From a virus, in IMG/VR virus record IMGVR_UViG_3300028840_002438, positions 1-34,415 of that record: a DNA stretch of 34,415 bases; one strand, given 5' to 3'. The notes under the pieces are model-generated. The model made no database searches and was not told the origin of the DNA. It saw only the letters and a list, made by a program, of their open reading frames with translations. Position numbers and translations under genes: made by a program. How positions within the stretch are numbered: the first letter of the stretch is position 1; each line of letters opens with the position of its first letter. Of this stretch, positions 24,152 through 32,221 are shown one piece after another.

Positions 24152-24409
24152 TTACGGCTTCTTCACGACGGGCCCTGTCTTGTCGGGGCCCTCAATCTTC
24201 TTCATCCCCTCACGAGGCTTGGGCATCGTGGTGTCACGGTTGATGGCCGGATCAACAGGATTGCTGATCTTCTTCCCACTGTCCAGTCCTGCCGGCGTCT
24301 CAATCGGGCCACCAGATGATGTCTTCGGCTGCTCAGGAATGGCCGTCTTGGTTTTGATTGAGGGGTGATATGCAAGATCTCCCCCAGCTACCTGGATTCC
24401 ACCTGCCAT
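24152..24409 (-). CDS. Hypothetical protein, 85 aa
   Basis: A polar, Lys/Pro/Gly-rich protein, probably disordered (IKTKTAIPEQPKTSSGG; KPREGMKKIEGPDKTGPVVK). It lies between a Pro/Gly/Ala-rich gene and the scaffold, a region that in podovirus-like genomes often holds small head-assembly proteins. SD AGGAG is eight bases upstream. No family recognised. Confidence 0.55.
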   Translation of the reverse strand: MAGGIQVAGGDLAYHPSIKTKTAIPEQPKTSSGGPIETPAGLDSGKKISNPVDPAINRDTTMPKPREGMKKIEGPDKTGPVVKKP

Positions 24410-24423
24410 TTTTCTACACTCCT

Positions 24424-24449
24424 TTTATGTGAGAACTTTATGTGAGAAC
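24424..24449. repeat. Perfect 13-bp tandem duplication at a gene end
   Basis: TTTATGTGAGAAC occurs twice in a row (24424-24436 and 24437-24449). The stop of the gene ending at 24438 falls inside the right copy. Because 13 is not a multiple of three, a change in copy number would alter only the 3' untranslated bases, which suggests a recent slip event without effect on the protein. Confidence 0.9.
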
Positions 24450-25040
24450 TGTTGGCTGCTTACCTTGGGGTTTCTGCTGGGCACCCATCGGACGAGATTT
24501 CGGTTGTGCCCCTGCAGGCTCAGGCGGTGCTTCGAACGGGTTGAAGGCCATACCATTCGGCCCTGGCCCCCCACCTTGTGCCTGTGCCGCAGACGCCATG
24601 TCTCCTGTCGGCATCCCAGCCGCTGGAGGTGCCCCTGCTCCCACTTGGGGAGCCCCTGGAGCTGGTGCCCCCGGAGGAGCCCCCATCCCTGCTGCGGCAC
24701 CCGGCATATCCCCTCCACCTGGTTGTCCAGCCGTAGCCTCCTGCACTGACTGAAGGAGATCCATCACCTGCTGCTGGATTTTGCCTGCCGCAGGATTACC
24801 GGCGTCTGTGAGCGACGCAGCATACATCACCAACGAGCGCAGTCCAGCAATGACTGGATCCTCAGGAGTCTCACCAGGAGGGCCCTGTTCAGGCATACCA
24901 CCAGGGCCAGGCATGCCGGCCTTCTGAGCCATCACCTCTTCACCACTGGGGTATGCTGCCCGCTGAGGGCCTGCCCCTGCCATAGGAGATGCACCTCCCG
25001 GGGGTGTTGCAACCGGAGGTGACATTGGTGCTCCATTCAT
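24438..25040 (-). CDS. Pro/Gly/Ala-rich low-complexity protein, 200 aa
   Basis: Long Gly-Ala-Pro runs (GAPPGAPAPGAPQVGAGAPP) flank one ordered helical segment of about 55 residues (VIAGLRSLVMYAASLTDAGN to LLQSVQEATAG). Its place between portal and scaffold and its make-up suit a head-assembly or head-completion protein. No family recognised. Good SD (AGGAGTTAG) before the ATG at 25040. Confidence 0.6.
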   Translation of the reverse strand: MNGAPMSPPVATPPGGASPMAGAGPQRAAYPSGEEVMAQKAGMPGPGGMPEQGPPGETPEDPVIAGLRSLVMYAASLTDAGNPAAGKIQQQVMDLLQSVQEATAGQPGGGDMPGAAAGMGAPPGAPAPGAPQVGAGAPPAAGMPTGDMASAAQAQGGGPGPNGMAFNPFEAPPEPAGAQPKSRPMGAQQKPQGKQPTVLT

Positions 25041-25054
25041 TGAGCCTAACTCCT

Positions 25055-25240
25055 TTATTTGGTACGACTTAGAGCGCGCTTGTAGGCACTGCCCTTCGAT
25101 TTTGTCTTCGACTTCTTGAGCATATCAGGGGGGCCTGGAATCGATGGTGTCTTCATAGCAGGCCCTGCAGGAGAGTAGAACCCTCCCTCGGCAATCCCGT
25201 GCCGGCCCATCCGATACTCGTTGGTTCCACCACCGTTCAT
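25055..25240 (-). CDS. Hypothetical small basic protein, 61 aa
   Basis: I chose the ATG at 25240, four bases after the previous stop; the frame is open further up but overlaps the neighbour. The C-terminus is very basic (LKKSKTKSKGSAYKRALSRT). Small basic proteins next to the portal may bind DNA or the scaffold. No family recognised. Confidence 0.5.
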   Translation of the reverse strand: MNGGGTNEYRMGRHGIAEGGFYSPAGPAMKTPSIPGPPDMLKKSKTKSKGSAYKRALSRTK

Positions 25241-25244
25241 CGTC

Positions 25245-25493
25245 TTAGTACCTCGCCATGGCTCTCTGATAGGCCTGGTTCTGGTTGCGCTGAGCCATCT
25301 GTCTCTGTGGCTGTCCGACTGCTGAGCCCTGGCCCATACGTGGACGAGCCATCCCTGGCTGGTACTGTTGGCGGACAGGGGGTGATGCACGCCTGTTACG
25401 GGCTGCTGCTGGCTGTCTCTGAGCCATTTGAGCGTTCCTATACCCCATCTGCTGCCCTTGTCCTTGGGCTCCCATCCCGTTCATCGCTGGCAT
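25245..25493 (-). CDS. Gln/Arg/Met-rich low-complexity protein, 82 aa
   Basis: Composition is strongly skewed (GQGQQMGYRNAQMAQRQPA; RQMAQRNQNQAYQRAMARY), with a net positive charge and no acidic residues in long stretches. The ATG overlaps the portal stop by one base. Probably disordered and possibly DNA- or head-binding. No family recognised. Confidence 0.55.
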   Translation of the reverse strand: MPAMNGMGAQGQGQQMGYRNAQMAQRQPAAARNRRASPPVRQQYQPGMARPRMGQGSAVGQPQRQMAQRNQNQAYQRAMARY

Positions 25494-27439
25494 TATGCTG
25501 GTGCTCCTGCTGGAGGTGGTTGCTGTTGTGCAGCCTGCTGTTCCTGTGCAGCCTGCTCTTTCTCTTCGGCTCGGCGCATGATCTCTTCACGCTCTGGGAA
25601 CTCTAAGACATCGAGCAGGGCTTCCCTATCGATGGCCTGGTTCTCATACAGTCTCATCGCCTGCTGGCCGAGCTTCTCCTTCTGATATGGCAACGACATT
25701 CCTGTCGTAACATCCAATTCGAACTGCCCCACCGTGGGGGTGCCCTCACTGGTGTCACCCCTGATGTAGCCATTGGTGGCCTCATCGTACTCAATAGGAG
25801 TTGAAACTGGACGGATGAGATCCTCCCCAGTTTCTTCATCCTGCATGGATTCGAAGAAAAACTCAACATATGAGGGGTAGATGCCTGTCATGTCCTCACG
25901 GCCTGTGAGGCGTATGACTCGAGGTTCTGAATAGAACTGCAGCATCCTGCTGATAACCAGCTGTCCCAGCCGATATAGACTCACTTCCAGATTCCTCTCG
26001 GCAAGTCGAATGCGTGTCTGGGCGGCCTGTTGCAGCTCCTCGATGGCCTCGGCGGCTGTAATCCCTGTCGGCCGGCGTCCCTGAGTCACCTCATGGATTC
26101 CTGACTGGGTGTCCAGCAGCTGCATGATGGTGTGATACATTTCGAACATCTGAGGAGGTATTCCAGGCGCATCCTGCCGGGCGACAGTCGTATTGGGCAT
26201 CTTGGTGATGATGGCACCCACCTCATTGGACAACATGTCAGGATCCACACCCGAGTCGGCGTCAACCACCCAGGTGGGGTTCGTCATCTTGTTGCTCCAG
26301 TCCACAATCGTGGCGAACACCTTGTTCATCAACCGCTGAGACTCGATAAGTGGGCGGACAACACCCTCACCCCAGAAGGATCTCGGCATGATGGTGTTCA
26401 CAACCCGAACGAATGGCTTCATCCCGTCTTTGTAGGGGTTCTTCACCTCTTGAAGGATGCATTTGGCGTCCGGAATAACTGTCACCACTTTGCCTTGGGG
26501 GAACTTCTTCACCCACACCTTCTCAGGGGGAGCATCCTTCTCAGAATTCGCCTTCTCCTGCTCGATAACGGTTTCATCATCCAGCCAGCATTCCCAGACA
26601 CGAACCATCTCAGCATGTGTCATGTCCGAGGAGGCCTTATCGTCGTCAGGCCCCTTCACGGCTTTGTCGACAGGACTGATGACTCTGATCCGGGTATCGG
26701 ATGTGGAAGTTGAGGGCTCCTTAACTCCCTGTTGGGGAGCCTTGAGGATCATCTTGGCCTTTTCAGGGAATTGGCTCATCAACTCACCACGAGGCATGTA
26801 CAGCTCATGGATAACCCAGCTGCAGTTCCTCTGGAAATCGCTGGATTCATCAGGAACGAAGATGCGTTTGGGATCCACAGGAGTAACCACCACGTCACCC
26901 ACCCCGTCATCCACGTTCTCGTCCCAGGTAACCTTCATCACCCCTGCTGAGCAGATGAGGGCATCCATCAGCACCTCGACAATCACCTGGTTCATCTCCC
27001 GGCGCTTCCACCACACCTCCAGAACCTGTGTCATGAGATCGGCGAACGCGAAATCAGCGGGATCCCTGGCTATCAGTCCGAATGACGGGCTCCTGTCAGT
27101 CATAATCGGGAGCGTCGTCATCACCACCGCCCGGATCACGTTGACGTTCGGGCTGGCCTTGGACTTTGGACGGTTCACTGGCCACTGCTTGCCATTGAAC
27201 ATGTCCCAGTTCTCTTGCCAGTCGGATTCGAATGGCTTCTTGCTGGCCTTGCCCTTATCGTAGAGACGGCGGATGTACTTCAGCAGCTCTTTGTCTTTGT
27301 CCTTCGAAACATTGGACTTAGACGTCTTGGGGACAGACTCGTGGATAGTCCTGAGCGTCGATGTTGGGCTGGAAACTGAATTCCCAACCCCTGCCATCGT
27401 GAGGGGGACACTTCCACCTGTATCGTAGCCATCAGCCAT
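25493..27439 (-). CDS. Portal protein, 648 aa
   Basis: The dodecameric head gate through which DNA enters and leaves. Recognised from position after the terminase and from motifs typical of large podovirus-type portals: WQENWDMFNGKQWPVNRP near residue 70, NVNVIRAVVMTTLPIMTDRS, then IHEVTQGRRPTGITAAEAIEE and LQQAAQTRIRLAERNLEVSL, the long helix of the portal stem. The C-terminal 40 residues are Glu/Gln-rich helix then QQPPPAGAP, a likely barrel or disordered tail. The start overlaps the zinc-ribbon gene by eight bases. Confidence 0.88.
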   Translation of the reverse strand: MADGYDTGGSVPLTMAGVGNSVSSPTSTLRTIHESVPKTSKSNVSKDKDKELLKYIRRLYDKGKASKKPFESDWQENWDMFNGKQWPVNRPKSKASPNVNVIRAVVMTTLPIMTDRSPSFGLIARDPADFAFADLMTQVLEVWWKRREMNQVIVEVLMDALICSAGVMKVTWDENVDDGVGDVVVTPVDPKRIFVPDESSDFQRNCSWVIHELYMPRGELMSQFPEKAKMILKAPQQGVKEPSTSTSDTRIRVISPVDKAVKGPDDDKASSDMTHAEMVRVWECWLDDETVIEQEKANSEKDAPPEKVWVKKFPQGKVVTVIPDAKCILQEVKNPYKDGMKPFVRVVNTIMPRSFWGEGVVRPLIESQRLMNKVFATIVDWSNKMTNPTWVVDADSGVDPDMLSNEVGAIITKMPNTTVARQDAPGIPPQMFEMYHTIMQLLDTQSGIHEVTQGRRPTGITAAEAIEELQQAAQTRIRLAERNLEVSLYRLGQLVISRMLQFYSEPRVIRLTGREDMTGIYPSYVEFFFESMQDEETGEDLIRPVSTPIEYDEATNGYIRGDTSEGTPTVGQFELDVTTGMSLPYQKEKLGQQAMRLYENQAIDREALLDVLEFPEREEIMRRAEEKEQAAQEQQAAQQQPPPAGAPA

Positions 27440-27779
27440 AGCTGTATCCGAGTTCTCCGCCGGTGGGGTATCGTTTGCGGTGTGGTTTCAACTTCTTGAG
27501 AGATTCTGTGTCATTCCCAACCTCGATGGGCCGGCTACCTGTCTTGTCGAAGATCCTGTTCTGGGCATCGACAATGTCCTGCTTGTGTCGGATCTTGGCC
27601 CCCAGCCCTGGATTCCACTCAGAGACATACGTAGGAATGTCTACTTGTGGAGCGGTGTACACCCTGTCCATCGTCATCCCGCATTCGTCACACTGTTTCG
27701 TTATAGGCGGGGACTTCATCGATCCCACTTCCTCAACGTAAGTCCCACAATTCGAACACTTAAATGGATAGAGTGGCAT
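27432..27779 (-). CDS. FmdB-type zinc-ribbon protein, 115 aa
   Basis: MPLYPFKCSNCG with C8, C11 and a second pair C30, C33 (KQCDECGMTM) is the FmdB regulatory-protein zinc ribbon (a P-x-Y-x-Y/F-x-C-x2-C start). The remaining 70 residues are a polar extension with no known domain. FmdB-like ribbons are found in many phages near packaging genes; their job is unknown. It overlaps the portal start. Confidence 0.85.
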   Translation of the reverse strand: MPLYPFKCSNCGTYVEEVGSMKSPPITKQCDECGMTMDRVYTAPQVDIPTYVSEWNPGLGAKIRHKQDIVDAQNRIFDKTGSRPIEVGNDTESLKKLKPHRKRYPTGGELGYSYG

Positions 27780-27934
27780 CAGCGGTATCTCCGGGTGGCC
27801 CGACGGTACTTCCCGTTGTCATCCACCTTCTCAGGCAATGCTGAGTCCTTGGGAGTGTGAGATTCCCATTTATCGGCCATGGATGGCTTATTCGCGTGCA
27901 TCCACCTGCGCTGAGCTTGGCTACGGAATGGCAT
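27779..27934 (-). CDS. Small basic phage protein, 51 aa
   Basis: Read directly from the sequence in the gap between terminase and zinc ribbon. It starts MPFRSQAQRRWMHANKPSMA and ends in a basic KYRRATRRYR. A FRSQAQRRWM-HAN-P-MA start followed by a WE-x-x-TP stretch recurs in small proteins of many phages, beside packaging or head genes; the function is unknown. Its TGA overlaps the next ATG by one base. The SD is weak. Confidence 0.7.
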   Translation of the reverse strand: MPFRSQAQRRWMHANKPSMADKWESHTPKDSALPEKVDDNGKYRRATRRYR

Positions 27935-27966
27935 GTATGAGATAGATCACTGTTGAGGTGTCAGAT

Positions 27967-29388
27967 TCACAGCGCATACCAGTCCTTCTCCTTCAGCTTG
28001 TTCATCTTGGCCCGGGCCTTCTGCTGCAGCACGTTGCCCTGCTTCAACCGGTTCTGCCATGCCCAGAGGCCCATACAGCCATATCTGGTTTCATCAGCCA
28101 CGTCATCGCCATCGCACTTCAGATACGATTCGGGATGGTTCTGATCGATCTCAGGTAGGGTGATGGACTCCCTCCAGCCGTGGTTGGTGCCCTTCCACAG
28201 GACATACTCTGGATAGGATTCCCTACCAGAAAACATCTGTTGAGTGATCATGCAACTGAATGTCTTATCTCGGGTGGCCTTCTCGAACCTGGTTCGTGTC
28301 CCTTGGAATGCGTCCTTGTATTCATCGATCTGGGAACGGATCATGCGCTCGTTAAGTCGTGCCTCAGTCCACATGGATGAGTCAGCCCAGATGGTGACTG
28401 GGAATTGGCCATGCGTCCACGGGAACGCCTCTATCCTGCTGCGGATCTCCTCGGCATGCCCGGCAATGGTTCCTCCACTGTTCAGATAGCTGAATAGACG
28501 GTAGATGCGGCCCTTATCCCAGAACAGCAGCCCGAACGATGTCGGGTGACGGATACCTGAGTCCAACGATCCGAACAGGTACTGCTCACAGGATGATTCC
28601 TCGATGGTGAACGGCTCACAGTCAGTCTGGGGCGGTGGTGGGACGAAGAAGGAACCCAGCAGGGCCGTCCAGTCACCCATGAGGTATGCCTGGCGCTGGG
28701 CCTCAGGCATGGCCTCAAGACGTTTCACGTAGTCCGGATCGCTGTCCACCAGACTCGGATTGTCCCACACCAGAGCCTGCAGGTATTGGAACTGATCCAC
28801 GTCCTCGCCTGGTTCAGGTTCCCTGTCGATGAACAGCTTCTTGAGCCAATGGTGTCCTGGGCCGCCAGGATTGGCTGTCAGCAGGGTTTTCGGCTTCACA
28901 AGTGGATTGGTGGTGCGGAGACATGAGCGCAGGAACTGATACACATCCTTGGTGATCTGGCCCGCTTCATCGATTATAAGAGTATCAATGCTGGCACCTT
29001 GGAACCGGTGGTAATCACCCTCGGTGTAGCCCAATTCGATGATGCTGTCAGATTCTGGAATCAGGAATCTGTGGTGTCTTTCCTGATAGATGAGCCATGG
29101 CCACGTCTGGCGCATGGGCACGATGATGTTCCTCTCAAGTTCTGGAAATGAACGCCGGCAGATGAGGACTTTGTGGCCCTCGTACTTGCAGGCCCTCAGC
29201 AGGCCGTAGAGTCTGGCAAGGTGCGTTTTCCCACCGCCCCTGGCCCCACCATACAGCAAACACTCCGTCTCAGGATCTGATATTCGTTCGAGGGCTTCGG
29301 TTTGTTTGTCCCAAGTTTCCCACTGGAGATCGCTAAGATCAATGTTTCCAACAGTTTGGGGCTTGTGGGATATGGTTGAGGCCTGCAT
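27967..29388 (-). CDS. terL: Terminase large subunit, 473 aa
   Basis: The DNA-packaging motor. The ATPase has Walker A GGARGGGKT (47-55), Walker B TLIIDEAGQ (136-144) and a coupling motif LLTANPGGPG (169-178). The C-terminal RNase H-like nuclease shows acidic residues at Asp276 (GSLDSGIR), Asp336 (IWADSS) and Asp426/Asp428/Asp432 (KCDGDDVADETRYG). All motor and nuclease residues are present, so the protein is likely active. Length is normal. Confidence 0.95.
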   Translation of the reverse strand: MQASTISHKPQTVGNIDLSDLQWETWDKQTEALERISDPETECLLYGGARGGGKTHLARLYGLLRACKYEGHKVLICRRSFPELERNIIVPMRQTWPWLIYQERHHRFLIPESDSIIELGYTEGDYHRFQGASIDTLIIDEAGQITKDVYQFLRSCLRTTNPLVKPKTLLTANPGGPGHHWLKKLFIDREPEPGEDVDQFQYLQALVWDNPSLVDSDPDYVKRLEAMPEAQRQAYLMGDWTALLGSFFVPPPPQTDCEPFTIEESSCEQYLFGSLDSGIRHPTSFGLLFWDKGRIYRLFSYLNSGGTIAGHAEEIRSRIEAFPWTHGQFPVTIWADSSMWTEARLNERMIRSQIDEYKDAFQGTRTRFEKATRDKTFSCMITQQMFSGRESYPEYVLWKGTNHGWRESITLPEIDQNHPESYLKCDGDDVADETRYGCMGLWAWQNRLKQGNVLQQKARAKMNKLKEKDWYAL

Positions 29389-29409
29389 AAGTCCAATGTT
29401 TCGAGGGGT

Positions 29410-29850
29410 TTAGATGTCGATGGGCTTGTTGTCACGTCCGGTGACTGTGATCTTGATCCCGCCGATCTTGATCCCGCCTTGGTGTTCAACTTCCTGGGCA
29501 GGCTCTTTCCATCCACGTTTGCATTTCAGGAAGAATATCGAACCCACGACTGATTTGGACAGATTCTGGATGTGGAATGACTCCTGCCGGGACTCAAATT
29601 CGGCGTGGGCCTTTTTGATTGCGTCAGATATTACCTTGGGAGTATTGGACTTAACCCTACGCCAATTGCACAGCGTCTCGTAGGTAATCCCGAGGTGGAC
29701 GGCCAGTCCTTGCAGAGTAGGGCACCCTGGATTGGCCTCCAGATACTCCTGAACGCCCTTCTCAACCTGGGCGGCAGTGATCTTGGTGTGGCCTTTCGGC
29801 ATGCCCTTCTTACCCTTGGAGGCTGCGGCTTTCTTCTTTTTGGCTGCCAT
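29410..29850 (-). CDS. terS: Terminase small subunit candidate, 146 aa
   Basis: Directly before the large subunit. The basic start (AAKKKKAAASKGKKG) is followed by a helix-turn-helix (PTLQGLAVHLGITYETLCNW) as in DNA-recognising small terminases, and a C-terminal region rich in beta strands (GGIKIGGIKITVTG). I chose the ATG at 29850; an ATG at 29868 would add six residues. It starts 60 bases from the divergent sigma-like gene. Confidence 0.75.
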   Translation of the reverse strand: MAAKKKKAAASKGKKGMPKGHTKITAAQVEKGVQEYLEANPGCPTLQGLAVHLGITYETLCNWRRVKSNTPKVISDAIKKAHAEFESRQESFHIQNLSKSVVGSIFFLKCKRGWKEPAQEVEHQGGIKIGGIKITVTGRDNKPIDI

Positions 29851-29874
29851 ACCAAATTGAGAGATCATTAACGC

Positions 29875-29903
29875 TTGACGATTTCACTTCTCGATTGTAA
29901 ATT
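29875..29903 (+). promoter_or_regulatory. Candidate promoter of the sigma-like gene
   Basis: TTGACG (29875-29880), a 17-base spacer and TAAATT (29898-29903). The start would fall at about 29910, at or next to the ATG at 29911, which has no SD, so the mRNA may be leaderless. Five of six and four of six bases match the sigma70 consensus. Confidence 0.5.
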
Positions 29904-29910
29904 GGTAACT

Positions 29911-30450
29911 ATGCTGACGTACTCATCGGACTGGCATCGGTTTGTGGAGTCCAACTACGACACCATGCAGGCGTTCGGGACATGGTACGTGGGGGCCTAT
30001 TGGCCAGGCATGTCTGCAGAGGATGTGATTGCAGATACGCTGCTGTACATGCATTCACACCAGGTGTGTCAGAATATTCGTGTGCCGGGCCAAACGTCGA
30101 ATCTGACTCGCAACTACCTGTGGATGGTATCAGCACGCACAGCACGAATTAACAACCGGTACGGTAGCCTCCCTGAGGGGTTCGATGTACCGGTACATGA
30201 TGAGATGCCAGAAGGCCTGATCCGACGGGATCTGGCCTTTTTGATTAGGCAGTGGGCACTTGAGATGATAGCCCCCTGGAACAACTCCGGTTGGGCTCTG
30301 GCTCACTACCTGTGTCTGCATCTCAACGAAGGGGTTGTGATTCCAGATACTCAGCTGGAGTTGAGCAGGGAGGTGGGGATATCCCACTCACGCTGTAACG
30401 TCCTGTGTGGTTCTATCAGGCGTTATTTGCAGGGTTACGAGTCCAGATAG
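29911..30450 (+). CDS. Sigma-70/ECF-like protein candidate, 179 aa
   Basis: The layout matches a small sigma factor: a region 2-like helix pair (MSAEDVIADTLLYMHSH, then NYLWMVSARTARIN) and a C-terminal helix-turn-helix (QLELSREVGISHSRCNVLC then IRRYL) like region 4. The linker is short. It would direct host RNA polymerase to phage late promoters. It is the only plus-strand gene in the middle of the minus-strand genome and faces the divergent terminase genes; its end overlaps the convergent gene by 16 bases. The region 2.4 promoter-reading residues cannot be confirmed by eye; a plain DNA-binding protein is the alternative. Confidence 0.5.
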   Translation: MLTYSSDWHRFVESNYDTMQAFGTWYVGAYWPGMSAEDVIADTLLYMHSHQVCQNIRVPGQTSNLTRNYLWMVSARTARINNRYGSLPEGFDVPVHDEMPEGLIRRDLAFLIRQWALEMIAPWNNSGWALAHYLCLHLNEGVVIPDTQLELSREVGISHSRCNVLCGSIRRYLQGYESR

Positions 30451-30950
30451 TCCAGCCCTCTCCGGTGCAGTTCTTGCATCCGGGCCACATCCATCCTTGC
30501 ATTGTACCCACCATGCTCCCTGATTGCAGCTTGTATCTCGTTGCGGGCCTGTCTCTCGAGTTGGGCCCTCATCTGATCGTACCTGTCGCTGTACCGTGAG
30601 ATGCCCGCCTGATCCGCTGACTGCTGGAGGTTACGTTCTGCCTCAAAGAGCTGCCTCTGCTGGTTCATACTACGCATCTGCTGTGCCATTTCAAACTCAC
30701 GTCTGCGGAGTTCTGTCGCCCGGCGGTACCGCTCAAGTTCCTGATCGTAGCTCTGCCGTATCTGGCTCTCACGGGCTTCTACACCCATCTCGAGTTCAGC
30801 CTGCTGGTTGGCCCACCGCTCATACTCGCTGAGCTTGGTGAGGGCCTCCATGATGGTTTGGGGATCCTCAGTCCGGACGGGCTGTGTCAGCTCAGGGGGA
30901 TCCCCCGGCTTGGGCAGGTTCCCGGTAGCTATCTGGTATCGGTTCGCCAT
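30435..30950 (-). CDS. Coiled-coil protein, 171 aa
   Basis: Mostly helical and Glu/Arg/Gln-rich (LERYRRATELRRREFEMAQQ; MRSMNQQRQLFEAERNLQQ), with a short Pro-rich start. It overlaps the methyltransferase upstream by 22 bases and, tail to tail, the sigma-like gene. No family recognised; a DNA-recombination or assembly scaffold are open ideas. Confidence 0.6.
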   Translation of the reverse strand: MANRYQIATGNLPKPGDPPELTQPVRTEDPQTIMEALTKLSEYERWANQQAELEMGVEARESQIRQSYDQELERYRRATELRRREFEMAQQMRSMNQQRQLFEAERNLQQSADQAGISRYSDRYDQMRAQLERQARNEIQAAIREHGGYNARMDVARMQELHRRGLDYLDS

Positions 30951-31642
30951 AGGGCCCCGCAGTACTGTTGGGGATAGGGGATGCCATGGTAGATCTCATC
31001 CGGGTTGCCGATCAGCTTGATGAGATTCGGCTGGTTGTGCAGGGCTGACTGGGTGAACGGATCCCACACCACCAGCAGATACAGGCAGCTGTCACACACC
31101 CTCGTTATGAGGGAAGGGAGCTGTTCCCTTGGAATGTGCTCGAGGCTGGCAATGGCCATCACGACGTGGAATTGGCTGGTTTCCCAGGGGTAGTCCTCAG
31201 CTGGCCCACAGTACCCAAGGATAGGGGAACGCAGCATCTCGATGCACTGAGGTGCGATGTCGATCCCGTGGAGATTGGTGTACCCGGCCCCAGCCAGACA
31301 GTGCAGATCCCTGCCGGCACCACACCCGATGTCACATATCGGGAGGGATTTCGTGCCGTGTGTAAGCTCTGTAATTACGCTCAGTACCCATGCAGCTCTG
31401 TCCGGGTAGTCGTACTGGGTGGTGTCCAGAGTGTCCCTCCAGGCATTTCTCTGCCCCTCTGCGTCCAAATCCTGTTCAGGTACACAGGTGAGCATCACAT
31501 CCACATCATCGCCGTCTTTGATGCGGAATGTACCCAGGGGGGCACATTGTCCCACCGTGGCTCTGGCCCTGCCACTGGTGATCCCGGCCTCCCTGAGTCG
31601 TTGGGCGTACTCGTTCACATGGTTCTCTGATATCGATATCAT
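30929..31642 (-). CDS. Class I SAM-dependent methyltransferase, 237 aa
   Basis: Motif I CDIGCGAGRDLHCL (103-116) is the SAM-binding loop and LHGIDIAPQCIEML the next acidic motif; VMAIASLEHIPREQL is the motif IV-like strand of UbiE-type enzymes. The first 95 residues are a separate region with no known motif. There are no DNA-methylase motifs, so a small molecule or protein is the likely acceptor. I chose the ATG at 31642 because an in-frame upstream start would overlap the neighbouring gene. Confidence 0.78.
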   Translation of the reverse strand: MISISENHVNEYAQRLREAGITSGRARATVGQCAPLGTFRIKDGDDVDVMLTCVPEQDLDAEGQRNAWRDTLDTTQYDYPDRAAWVLSVITELTHGTKSLPICDIGCGAGRDLHCLAGAGYTNLHGIDIAPQCIEMLRSPILGYCGPAEDYPWETSQFHVVMAIASLEHIPREQLPSLITRVCDSCLYLLVVWDPFTQSALHNQPNLIKLIGNPDEIYHGIPYPQQYCGALWRTDTR

Positions 31643-31658
31643 GGTGATGCGCCCCCCC

Positions 31659-32000
31659 TTACGGGTGTATTGGGTTTCGGGTTGGCCCGGGCAGGATGAC
31701 AGCCGATTGGGCTCCCCCCTCACGGCCTGATTGTAAGATCATCTCGATCAGCTTTCTGTCGATACTGTACTCGATCTGAGCCACCCGGGCAGCATGGTTA
31801 CTGCTGGCCACTATCTCGTGGATGCCGGATCTGACTGAACAGCGGTGCCGGGCAACTGTTTTGTACAGCGTGATTGACTGGCTCTCATCGTCCAGCTCAT
31901 AATGTAGGCCTGACTTCTCCACCTCCCCCAGGAACTCCCCGATGAAGTCCTGGGGGCTGTGGATGGCCTTGTCACCTTTGGCTATGGCGTAGCGGTTCAC
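31659..32000 (-). CDS. Hypothetical protein, 113 aa
   Basis: Starts with GTG at 32000 in a GTGA overlap with the upstream stop. Mixed alpha/beta, polar, with no recognised motif (IHSPQDFIGEFLGEVEKSG; IEYSIDRKLIEMILQSG). Early-gene position only. Confidence 0.5.
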   Translation of the reverse strand: MNRYAIAKGDKAIHSPQDFIGEFLGEVEKSGLHYELDDESQSITLYKTVARHRCSVRSGIHEIVASSNHAARVAQIEYSIDRKLIEMILQSGREGGAQSAVILPGPTRNPIHP

Positions 32001-32221
32001 CCGAATGTCTCCTGCAGGAATGCCCCAATGTCCTCGTCCCGCACATATGAGGCCTTCTCTTTGGAGGGACGACTTCTCTTTCTGGCCTCCATCTCGGCAA
32101 CCGCCCGGGCCAGCTCCTCGTCCCGCTTGCTGCTGGTGGCGTTCACCTCCCGCCGAACTGTCCGCCAGTAGTCCTGACTGTTGAGCCTGTTGTAATCGTC
32201 GTCGACTGGGTATCCGTTCAT
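31997..32221 (-). CDS. Hypothetical charged protein, 74 aa
   Basis: Start at 32221 by ATGA overlap with the previous stop. The middle is a charged helix (SKRDEELARAVAEMEARKRS) and the end is acidic. No motif recognised. Confidence 0.5.
   Translation of the reverse strand: MNGYPVDDDYNRLNSQDYWRTVRREVNATSSKRDEELARAVAEMEARKRSRPSKEKASYVRDEDIGAFLQETFG

Noticed and set aside
26457-27263. Plus-strand open frame opposite the portal gene
   Set aside because: Ser/Thr-rich shadow frame of a clearly coding portal gene.
29893-29899. GATTGTA half-site of the 14-bp palindrome near the sigma-like gene
   Set aside because: A seven-base match is expected several times by chance in a window of this size, and the other half is missing.
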